DNA of 58,901 nt from Deltaproteobacteria bacterium (lineage in GTDB: Bacteria > Myxococcota_A > UBA9160 > UBA4427), in assembly GCA_002691205.1 (NCBI GenBank), contig NZHD01000068.1:1-58901 (forward strand), read 5' to 3'. Made by a program: the position numbers and the translations under genes. Each line of letters begins with the position of its first letter. Within the stretch, counting starts at the first letter, position 1. This document shows positions 52,340 through 58,901 of the stretch, one piece after another. Under the pieces are notes generated by a model that was not told where the DNA came from, made no database searches, and saw only the letters and a list, made by a program, of their open reading frames with translations.

Positions 52340-53079
52340 GACGGGGTCCCTTCCTGGGATTCCTCGAGCAGCCGGCCCCCTTCTAAACGAATGTTTCGCA
52401 TGCCATATCGTTGGACAAGCGAGATATCATGCGTCGCCACAATCACCGTCGTGCCACGGCGCGCTGCCGCGATCATCAGTTCGATGATCTCCACGGATAA
52501 CTCGGGGTCGAGATTTCCTGTCGGTTCATCGGCAAGCAAAATCTCTGGATCCCCCACCAGCGCACGAGCGATGGCGACGCGTTGCTGTTCGCCTCCAGAC
52601 AGGGCTTTGGGCTGGTCATATCGTCGATGCTGAAGACCCACCTGTCTCAATGTATTAAAAACCCGAGAACGAGCTTCTCGGCGAGGGGTGCCCAAAACAT
52701 CGAGAGTGAAGCGAACGTTCTCTTCGACAGTGCGATTCGGCAACAGCTTGAAATCCTGAAATACGACGCCCACCCGTCTTCGAAGAGCCGGAATCGCTCC
52801 GCCTCGAAGCCGGGCGATATTGCGACCTAGGACCAGAATTTGGCCCTCGTTGGGCCGCTCTGCGGCAAACAGAAGCTCTAGCAGAGTCGTTTTTCCGGCC
52901 CCGCTCTGCCCCGTCACAAACAGAAACTGCCCCCGCCCCACTTCAAGCGAAACGTCTTGAAGGGCCCATGTCCCTGGCGAGTAAGATTTAGAGACGTGAA
53001 ACATCCGAACGGGATAATCGCCGCGCGGATGAAACTTCCCAGAGCCCCGACTTTTTTCTGGATCTAAGACAACACCCAT
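52336..53079 (-). CDS. ftsE: cell-division ABC transporter ATPase FtsE
   Basis: The ATPase of FtsEX. The 247-residue protein has Walker A GQSGAGKTTLLELL, VFQDFKLLPNRTVEENV, signature LSGGEQQRVAIARAL and Walker B LLADEPTGNLDPE. It carries about 25 extra residues before the usual start (MFHVSKSYSPGTWALQDV, ATG at 53004), so that downstream ATG may be the true start. The ABC order of ftsE-ftsX-envC-ctp is shared by many proteobacteria. Confidence 0.94.
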   Translation of the reverse strand: MGVVLDPEKSRGSGKFHPRGDYPVRMFHVSKSYSPGTWALQDVSLEVGRGQFLFVTGQSGAGKTTLLELLFAAERPNEGQILVLGRNIARLRGGAIPALRRRVGVVFQDFKLLPNRTVEENVRFTLDVLGTPRREARSRVFNTLRQVGLQHRRYDQPKALSGGEQQRVAIARALVGDPEILLADEPTGNLDPELSVEIIELMIAAARRGTTVIVATHDISLVQRYGMRNIRLEGGRLLEESQEGTPS

Positions 53080-53126
53080 CGGGCCTCAGTGTAGCCACAT
53101 GTCTCTGACTAGCGATGGAGAAGGTC

Positions 53127-53405
53127 TCAAGAAGAATGTGTTTTCTCTGGAATACTCGAATCCCACTCGCCTCGTTTGAGTCCATCCAGCATGGTCGCAT
53201 GTTGTCTTTCCATCAATTCACGCACACGAACACTCAAATCGGATGATTTCAGATCGGACGGGTAATCCAATCGGGTCGATGCAACCACGGTCCCCTCCAA
53301 GAAAACATGGGTCGTCACGTACGGACGAGCCTCACCTCCATCCTCGGTCTGGACATGAAACACGCGACCCTGATATTCCGTGTTTGAGTTAAAACCTGTG
53401 AGCAC
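53127..53405 (-). CDS. small conserved protein of unknown function
   Basis: A 92-residue protein starting at the GTG at 53405, just after GGAGGGGGAGCG; an earlier GTG at 53477 adds 24 residues but has no such site. The block LTGFNSNTEYQGRVFHVQTE and the end VRVRELMERQHATMLDGLK are familiar from many deltaproteobacterial genomes as an uncharacterised protein. It has no signal or membrane segment. It follows ftsE on the other side of a short gap and is divergent from ackA. Confidence 0.7.
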   Translation of the reverse strand: MLTGFNSNTEYQGRVFHVQTEDGGEARPYVTTHVFLEGTVVASTRLDYPSDLKSSDLSVRVRELMERQHATMLDGLKRGEWDSSIPEKTHSS

Positions 53406-53730
53406 CGCTCCCCCTCCATTCCACCATGGCCGACCCAACGAGTCCAACTCAGAGCCAGGCCGCTGCTGAACCGCCACGCCTTACCCTCCCTATCGGATTT
53501 CGGGTTGGATTCTAAACCTCTAAGCCCATCACCCCTCCGGGAAGCCAGAGCGCGTTCCGCTCATCGTACACCTCCTGAGTGAACCCCTCACCTGTAAGAC
53601 AAAGCATATTCTTGTTAGATTCTCGACCGCACTTCTGAGCCCTCCCGGCCTGGTCCTTTCTCGCTCAAGGAGACCTTCTCCGTGTTTACGCCAAATTTGA
53701 CCCATGCCACCAGGTAGCCACTCATCCCCT
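53406..53730. other. 325-bp divergent region with a 12-codon open frame behind a strong Shine-Dalgarno
   Basis: Between the small minus-strand gene and ackA. On the minus strand a perfect AGGAGGT (53570-53576) lies five bases before an ATG (53564) that opens MSGTRSGFPEG and then stops (53529). It is in the same frame as the following gene but cut off by the stop. It could be a leader peptide, a decayed N-terminus or chance. The ackA promoter on the plus strand is not clear. Confidence 0.4.
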
Positions 53731-54852
53731 ATGTCTGTTCTCTCCGTTAATTGTGGTTCGTCGTCCATTAAATTGGCGGTCTTCGAAACCCATGGCGCAG
53801 AATGCTTATTCAGAATTCAGCTTGATCTGAATGGACGTACCTATGATGAAACCATGACCGAAGCGCTCAACCAACTCTTTGTATGGTCCCATCAGGCCCA
53901 ACCCATTGAAGCCATCGGACATCGCATCGTTCACGGCGGAGAAATCTTTCAGAAACCAACGGTGATCAATCAGGAAGTCATTGACGGAATCACCTCTGTT
54001 TCAAGCCTCGCACCTCTGCATAATCCCATCGGACTTTTAGGAATCAAACGTCTGCAAGAGGCTTTCCCGGAACAGACCCATGTCGCCGTCTTTGATACTG
54101 CTTTCCACCAAACCCTTCCTGAACGGGCCTACCTTTATGCGATCCCTCAAAAGCTGTATCGAGACTACGGTGTCAGGCGTTACGGATTTCACGGCCTCTC
54201 GCATCGATTCGTGTCACAAGAAGCTGAAAAACGCTTGAGTCTGCCTCCTTCGACCAGTCGCATCATCACGGCACATCTCGGAAATGGCTGTAGTGCATGT
54301 GCGGTCCTCGCCGGGAAAAGCATTGAAACCACGATGGGTCTCAGTCCATCAGAGGGGCTCGTGATGGGGACTCGATCAGGGGACGTTGATCCAGGCTTAC
54401 ATTCTTTTTTGGCCGAAAAATTAGGGCTCAATCTCAGCGAAATTCAAAGTCTTTTAAATAACGAAAGCGGCTTGCTGGGACTTTCAGAACTCTCCTCCGA
54501 CGTGAGAGAACTCGAAGCGGCGTCCGACCGGGGTCACGCACAAGCGAGCCTTGCGCTCGAAATTTTCGCCTATCGGCTCGCACGTCAAATCGCCGGCCTT
54601 TGCGTTCCTCTAAACGGCCTCGATGCCCTTGTTTTCGCCGGTGGAATTGGCGAAAACTCATCGCGGTTACGCCAGCAGGTCGCCCAATGGCTCTCTCACC
54701 TTGGACTTGAACTAGACGATACGAAAAATCAAAATCATGGGATCCATCACAATGGGATTATTAGTACTGAAACCAAGCCTGCCATCATGGTCATTCCCAC
54801 CGACGAAGAATCTCTAATCGCGCGCGAGACAGCTCAAAAAATGTCACACTAA
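53731..54852 (+). CDS. ackA: acetate/propionate kinase
   Basis: Interconverts acetyl phosphate and acetate with ADP/ATP, making ATP at the end of fermentation or activating acetate. The 373-residue protein has VLSVNCGSSSIKLAVFE, the block RYGFHGLSHRFVSQEAE, HLGNGCSACA and the adenosine site VFAGGIGENSSRLRQQV. It is slightly shorter than usual (about 400). I start at the ATG at 53731; nine upstream codons are in frame but unlikely. No phosphotransacetylase is adjacent. Confidence 0.93.
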   Translation: MSVLSVNCGSSSIKLAVFETHGAECLFRIQLDLNGRTYDETMTEALNQLFVWSHQAQPIEAIGHRIVHGGEIFQKPTVINQEVIDGITSVSSLAPLHNPIGLLGIKRLQEAFPEQTHVAVFDTAFHQTLPERAYLYAIPQKLYRDYGVRRYGFHGLSHRFVSQEAEKRLSLPPSTSRIITAHLGNGCSACAVLAGKSIETTMGLSPSEGLVMGTRSGDVDPGLHSFLAEKLGLNLSEIQSLLNNESGLLGLSELSSDVRELEAASDRGHAQASLALEIFAYRLARQIAGLCVPLNGLDALVFAGGIGENSSRLRQQVAQWLSHLGLELDDTKNQNHGIHHNGIISTETKPAIMVIPTDEESLIARETAQKMSH

Positions 54853-54900
54853 GAACGACACACACAAGCTCTTCCACCTCAAAGCACTTGGAGACCTTCC

Positions 54901-56517
54901 ATGGAAAAACACTATGCCACGATCTGGGAATCAATTGCCGATGTCATTGGCGACCGAGATGCACTCGTGCACGGAGAAAACCGGAAGACTTGGAGTGAAT
55001 ACGACGAAAGAGCTGCACGCCTTGCTCAGGCTATGTCCGAGGCCGGACTCAAGCCCGGTGCCAAAGTCGGTCTCTACGTTTACAACAGCAATGAATACCT
55101 TGAGGCCCAATACGCCACGATGAAATTTCGAGGCGTTCCCATCAATATCAACTATCGATATCTCGATGACGAACTTCTTTATCTTCTCGAGAACTCGGAT
55201 GCAGAAGCGCTGTTCTTTCATTCAAGCCTGAGCGATCGCGTAGCCCGCATTATGGACAGGGCCCCCAAGGTCCGACTTTGGATCCAAATTGACGATGGGG
55301 GCCCGCTTCTCCCCGGAGCAGTGGAGTATGAAGAACTGGTTCGAGCTCACTCTCCAGCAGCCCGAATCAAGAGGTCTGAAGAAGACCTGTATATGCTCTA
55401 CACGGGCGGGACAACAGGTATGCCAAAAGGCGTAATGTACGACACGGGGGCGATGGTCCAATTCTTCATGTCTCTTGGGTTTCCCATCTTGGGCCTTGGC
55501 CTCCCTGAGCCTCAAGACGTGGCCAAAACGGTCAAATCCGCCTGCGAAGAGGGCGTCAACATTGCTTCGATCCCTGGCTGCCCCCTCATGCATGGAACGG
55601 GCATGTGGCTCGGCGCCATGATGCCTTCATTGGCCGGTGGAAAAATCGTAACGCTCACAAATCGATCGTTCGACGGCGAGGAACTCTGGAAAACAGCTGA
55701 ACGTGAAGGTGCCTCTCAACTGGTGATTGTTGGAGATGCTTTTGCGAAGCCTATGCTTCTCGCTCTGGAAGCGGCTCGGGAAAGGGGGGAATCGTATGAC
55801 CTCTCAAAGATCCGCTTCCTCATCTCTTCCGGCGTCATGTGGACGACTGAAGTTAAAGAGGCTCTCCTTGAGTGGAATGACTGGATGCTCATTGATGCCA
55901 TGGGCTCCACCGAAGGCAGCATGGGAACACAAATCACAACCCGGGGTAACCTCGGTGAGACGGCTCGCTTCTCAAAGGGCGAACACACGAAGGTCTTTAC
56001 CGAAGACGGCCGCGAAGTTGAGCCTGGATCAGGTGAATCAGGCATGGTCGCCGCGGGGGGAACCGTTCCACTCGGCTACTACAAAGATGAAGCCAAAAGC
56101 GCAGCCACCTTCAAGACCATTGGAGGCATCCGCTATTCCTTTCCCGGAGACTGGGCCATCGTCGAAGCCGATGGAACACTCACTCTGCTCGGCAGAGGCT
56201 CAAACTGCATCAACACTGCTGGAGAAAAAGTCTACCCAGAAGAAGTCGAAGAGGCCGTTAAGCAACACCCGGATGTCATCGACTGCCTAGTGGTCGGCGT
56301 CGACGATGAGAAATTCGGCCAGAGAGTGACGGGGGTTGCTTCTTTGCAAGAAGGGAGTGCCGCCGATCACGATGCCATCCGGCAATTCACAAAAACAAAG
56401 CTGGCGGCCTACAAGGTGCCTAAGCAAATCCTCATTGTGGACCGAGTCAAACGGGCCCCCAACGGCAAAGCCGACTACGTCTGGGCTCGGGAACAAGTCG
56501 AAGGTGCCTTGAGTTAG
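54901..56517 (+). CDS. acyl-CoA synthetase (AMP-binding family)
   Basis: Activates a carboxylic acid to its CoA thioester through an acyl-AMP. The 538-residue protein has the AMP-binding motif LYMLYTGGTTGMPKGVMYD, the A8-like GDWAIVEADGTLTLLGRGSN and the catalytic-lysine region in RAPNGKADYVW. It resembles medium- or long-chain FadD-like enzymes in layout, but the substrate cannot be told. Strong spacing of GGAGACC precedes the ATG. The enoyl-CoA hydratase-like gene follows by 68 bases, suggesting a common lipid or steroid acyl-CoA pathway. Confidence 0.93.
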   Translation: MEKHYATIWESIADVIGDRDALVHGENRKTWSEYDERAARLAQAMSEAGLKPGAKVGLYVYNSNEYLEAQYATMKFRGVPININYRYLDDELLYLLENSDAEALFFHSSLSDRVARIMDRAPKVRLWIQIDDGGPLLPGAVEYEELVRAHSPAARIKRSEEDLYMLYTGGTTGMPKGVMYDTGAMVQFFMSLGFPILGLGLPEPQDVAKTVKSACEEGVNIASIPGCPLMHGTGMWLGAMMPSLAGGKIVTLTNRSFDGEELWKTAEREGASQLVIVGDAFAKPMLLALEAARERGESYDLSKIRFLISSGVMWTTEVKEALLEWNDWMLIDAMGSTEGSMGTQITTRGNLGETARFSKGEHTKVFTEDGREVEPGSGESGMVAAGGTVPLGYYKDEAKSAATFKTIGGIRYSFPGDWAIVEADGTLTLLGRGSNCINTAGEKVYPEEVEEAVKQHPDVIDCLVVGVDDEKFGQRVTGVASLQEGSAADHDAIRQFTKTKLAAYKVPKQILIVDRVKRAPNGKADYVWAREQVEGALS

Positions 56518-56585
56518 CTCTCCCTCTTCACTCTGAAAAGTCTATCTAGACCCTCCTTAACCTTGAATGCTGGAGAGCAAACTGA

Positions 56586-57362
56586 ATGTCTGAAGATGTC
56601 ATCCTCATTCAAAAAAACCAGGGCATCGCCACCTTGACCTTAAATCGCCCGAAGGCGCTCAACGCCATCTCGAGCGAGCTGAGCGAGAGACTCAGCTTGG
56701 CCTTTCGCGAAATCCAAGAAGATCGTGAAACACGAGTTGCCATCGTTGCAGGCAACGGTCGAGCCTTTTGCGCAGGCATGGATCTCAAAGAACTCGGATC
56801 TGGCGGCCCAGCTAGCCGAGGGGACAAAATCGGGAATCCTCTGGATGCCGCCATGAGAGATTTTGAAGGACCCATCATTGCCGCCGTGGGCGGATTTGCT
56901 GTGACCGCTGGGTTTGAACTTGCTCTCGCCGCAGACGTCATCGTCGCCTCAACGGAAGCTCAGTTTGTCGATAGTCACGCTCGGGTGGGCATTCTCCCTG
57001 GCTGGGGCCTGGCTGTAAAATTGCCTCAACTGATCGGAATTGTGCGTGCCAAGAGCGTGTCGCTCACCGGTAATCCCATTGATGCCGAAACCGCCGAAAG
57101 GTGGGGACTTGTCTCACAAGTAGTCTCTCCCCATGATTTGATGCCCACTTGCGAGGCACTCGCCCGCGACATGCTTTCCTGCGATCCCGATATTCTGGTC
57201 CAATACAAAGAATTGATCGATCGCTGCTTCGGCATGACTGTGTCGGAGGCCCTTCCCTACGAAACGGCCATAGCGACTGAGTCGGCTCGAAACATAAGCG
57301 CCGATCGGATCGCCGAGCGCCGAGAAGATGTCCAAAACCGAAATAGAAGTAAATCTTCCTAA
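56586..57362 (+). CDS. enoyl-CoA hydratase/isomerase-family protein, second catalytic Glu replaced
   Basis: A 258-residue crotonase. The oxyanion-hole parts FCAGMDLKELGS and VGGFAVTAGFELALAAD are present and supply the first catalytic glutamate (the E of GFELALAAD). Where classic enoyl-CoA hydratase has Q-P-E, this has FVDSHARVGILPGWG, so the second glutamate is a histidine. Such sequences are common among actinobacterial and proteobacterial EchA proteins of unknown specificity. Activity may therefore be isomerase, hydratase with altered mechanism, or another crotonase reaction. GGAGAG precedes the ATG. Confidence 0.9.
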   Translation: MSEDVILIQKNQGIATLTLNRPKALNAISSELSERLSLAFREIQEDRETRVAIVAGNGRAFCAGMDLKELGSGGPASRGDKIGNPLDAAMRDFEGPIIAAVGGFAVTAGFELALAADVIVASTEAQFVDSHARVGILPGWGLAVKLPQLIGIVRAKSVSLTGNPIDAETAERWGLVSQVVSPHDLMPTCEALARDMLSCDPDILVQYKELIDRCFGMTVSEALPYETAIATESARNISADRIAERREDVQNRNRSKSS

Positions 57363-57373
57363 CTCAGAATCGA

Positions 57374-57410
57374 GATGAGCCCGGATCTAGCTAAACGTGC
57401 CGCGCTCATC
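57374..57410. terminator. bidirectional hairpin between convergent genes
   Basis: Left arm 57374-57384 and right arm 57400-57410 pair over 11 bases with one mismatch (GATGAGCCCGG against CCGCGCTCATC), with a 15-base loop. It fills the gap between the stops of the enoyl-CoA hydratase-like gene and the oxidoreductase gene, so it could end transcription from both sides. There is no real T tract either way. Confidence 0.5.
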
Positions 57411-58901
57411 CTAAATCAGATCCGTCACTGCACGATGAGCTTGACCAATCGCTCCCTCGGTCATTGCGGTGGCCGCCGCGTCTGAATTCGCGATGGCAAT
57501 TCGCCCAAAGCGCTTTCGGCCTTTCACCCAAGGAGCCGTCTCCTCATCCAGCTCATCTAGCATGTACGCAATCTCCCCCGTAGTGGGGTCTTGACCGTAC
57601 GCGTACCCGTGAGGCCAGCGATTGACGGTGATCGCTTCTATATCTCGAGACGAATCAAACCCGCCCGGCCCCAAAACTCGATCAAGTTGTTCTCTAATCT
57701 CACGTTCGAAAGTCTCGAACGTTGTAGAAAGCAAATTGTAACGACCCGCCTTCCATTGCTCTTGAGCCGACCGTCCGGGTGCCAGGGGCACTCGAAACAT
57801 ATGAACCACAACCGGCTCCTCCGGGTTTTTTGAGTGAAGGTAGTCTCCCATACTGACCGGTGTGCTCAACCGGAAAGAATCGAAATAGCAACCAGGACAA
57901 TTCACGTCTTGAACGCCGAGATTCAGAAACGCTTTCCAGTTTCGGATCAACACATTCACGTAGACCAGTGGTGCTTTCAACGACTGTGACAGCGCCTTAT
58001 TTTGTTCTTCAGGCAGCTCGTCACAGAGATACGGTATTACAGTGTTGTAACAGGCTAAAACCGTATGGGCCGAACGAACTGAATGGGCCTTCCCCTCATG
58101 CACATACGTAATCTCAACTTCATTTGCTTCCTCTGGCTTGCCCAAATGCTGAACTCGCACCACTGTGCTGTCTAGACGAATTCGAATGGGCGCTTCATCT
58201 CGATCCAATTCTGCATAATCAAACGGCGACGTGACCACATCTTCCATCGTGCTGCCTGCCGCGATTTGAGGAATCAGTGAACGCACCAGCAAACGCGCAA
58301 TGCTCGCATTGCCATCTGGGAACTGGAAGTAACTTCCAGATTCTCCATCTTCTTCCTCAAGCCCCAACCCTTCGGTGCCCGGAGCGCCCTCCACTGCGGC
58401 CGCCCAAGCCGAAAGACCATCTATCCCGATGGCCCAATAAGTCGTCTGATTTAGGACGCGGAGGCTTTCTGGCGTCGCTCCCACATAATCCACGAGAAAG
58501 CGTTGATAGCTCATGCCCTGGAGTTTTTTCTGCTTCTCTTCGTAATCCATCCCAGCGAGATAGTCGGTCTGAGTCTCATACACGTGGGCAATATTCTCTT
58601 TGGTCGCCTCCGGCAACGGAGCATCCGAAAGAAACTGACGAATAGAATCCTCCTCCGAACTCACCACCAACCTGTTCACACCAAAGGTCGATCCGTCGAA
58701 GAAAAAGCCATCCCGTAAGCCGAGAGATGGGTACAACTCGCGGTCCACAAACTCGCCATACCGAGAGGGATCAATTCCCAGGGACCGAATCATTCGCTGT
58801 GCAGCCTCTCCATACTCATTAAAATCCTCGATATTAATGGTCCCACCGTGCCCGAGAAACATGCGGTCTTCATGCCAGAATTCATTGCGTTTCGCGTGAC
58901 C
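57411..58901 (-). CDS. FAD/NAD(P)-dependent oxidoreductase, N-terminus outside the window
   Basis: The frame is open to the last base of the window; the visible 496 residues begin G-H-A-K-R-N-E-F, so the N-terminal Rossmann motif that binds FAD lies beyond 58901. The rest looks like a flavin-containing amine oxidase-type NAD(P)-binding protein: LVYVNVLIRNWKAFLNLGVQ, FRVPLAPGRSAQEQWKAGRY, and the C-terminal cofactor block FGRIAIANSDAAATAMTEGA followed by AIGQAHRAV. Substrate is unknown. It is convergent with the acyl-CoA genes. Confidence 0.8.
   Translation of the reverse strand, partial: GHAKRNEFWHEDRMFLGHGGTINIEDFNEYGEAAQRMIRSLGIDPSRYGEFVDRELYPSLGLRDGFFFDGSTFGVNRLVVSSEEDSIRQFLSDAPLPEATKENIAHVYETQTDYLAGMDYEEKQKKLQGMSYQRFLVDYVGATPESLRVLNQTTYWAIGIDGLSAWAAAVEGAPGTEGLGLEEEDGESGSYFQFPDGNASIARLLVRSLIPQIAAGSTMEDVVTSPFDYAELDRDEAPIRIRLDSTVVRVQHLGKPEEANEVEITYVHEGKAHSVRSAHTVLACYNTVIPYLCDELPEEQNKALSQSLKAPLVYVNVLIRNWKAFLNLGVQDVNCPGCYFDSFRLSTPVSMGDYLHSKNPEEPVVVHMFRVPLAPGRSAQEQWKAGRYNLLSTTFETFEREIREQLDRVLGPGGFDSSRDIEAITVNRWPHGYAYGQDPTTGEIAYMLDELDEETAPWVKGRKRFGRIAIANSDAAATAMTEGAIGQAHRAVTDLI

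Overview
The window is ordinary chromosomal DNA of a Gram-negative bacterium, moderately GC-rich and densely coded, mostly on the minus strand. Outer-membrane machinery (TolQRAB, CpoB, a LolB-like lipoprotein, an OmpW-like barrel, an LPS-kinase-like protein), FtsEX with EnvC, RpoH and DksA point to a proteobacterial-type cell. The gene mix (bactofilin, V4R-type sensor, many TPR and ankyrin lipoproteins, several acyl-CoA enzymes, lone acetate kinase) fits the former Deltaproteobacteria (Myxococcota, Desulfobacterota, SAR324, Binatota and relatives). The exact phylum cannot be fixed from this sequence alone. I see no insertion sequence, integrase, CRISPR array, rRNA or tRNA.

Layout. 1-0.3 kb: 5' part of the tmRNA gene (tag ADDNYALAA) with a clear promoter; its 3' end lies outside the window. 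0.3-2.7 kb: HugZ-like protein, ribosomal protein S4, a DMT transporter. 2.9-7.7 kb: a large secreted triple-repeat protein, a V4R-type sensor kinase with a degenerate H-box, a small membrane protein. 7.7-13 kb: smpB, panC, panB, rsmA, tsaD, dksA. 13.1-17.4 kb: tolQ-tolR-tolA-tolB-cpoB without pal. 17.6-21.5 kb (plus): pepA, a cytochrome c, rpoH, a DUF192 lipoprotein. 21.5-24.8 kb (minus): bactofilin, a fused MoaD-MoaE, MoaB, a DUF4124/TPR/peptidase-MA-like protein. 25-29.5 kb (plus): holB, tatD, an inositol-monophosphatase, an ankyrin lipoprotein with a recent 297-bp internal duplication.

29.5-32.4 kb: a dienoyl-CoA isomerase-like crotonase, a small exported protein, a two-domain LPS-kinase-like protein whose second domain is cut short, and an orphan. 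32.6-42 kb (minus): cysC, then a tightly overlapping run of TPR lipoprotein, LolB-like lipoprotein and a full oligopeptide-type ABC transporter. 42-43.4 kb: a gene-poor 750-bp gap and an outer-membrane barrel. 43.4-53.1 kb (minus): two widely conserved blocks, xseA-xseB-ispA-dxs-tlyA (DNA repair and isoprenoid start) and ftsE-ftsX-envC-ctp (septal peptidoglycan splitting). 53.1-58.9 kb: a small conserved protein, ackA, an acyl-CoA synthetase, an enoyl-CoA hydratase-like protein, and the C-terminal part of an FAD-dependent oxidoreductase running off the end.

Most genes are housekeeping. I did not find a convincing new multi-gene system. The items most worth a second look are the histidine-less sensor kinase, the secreted triple-repeat protein, the Tol operon without Pal, the MoaD-MoaE fusion, the truncated double kinase, the lipoprotein/peptide-transporter operon and the start of TlyA.
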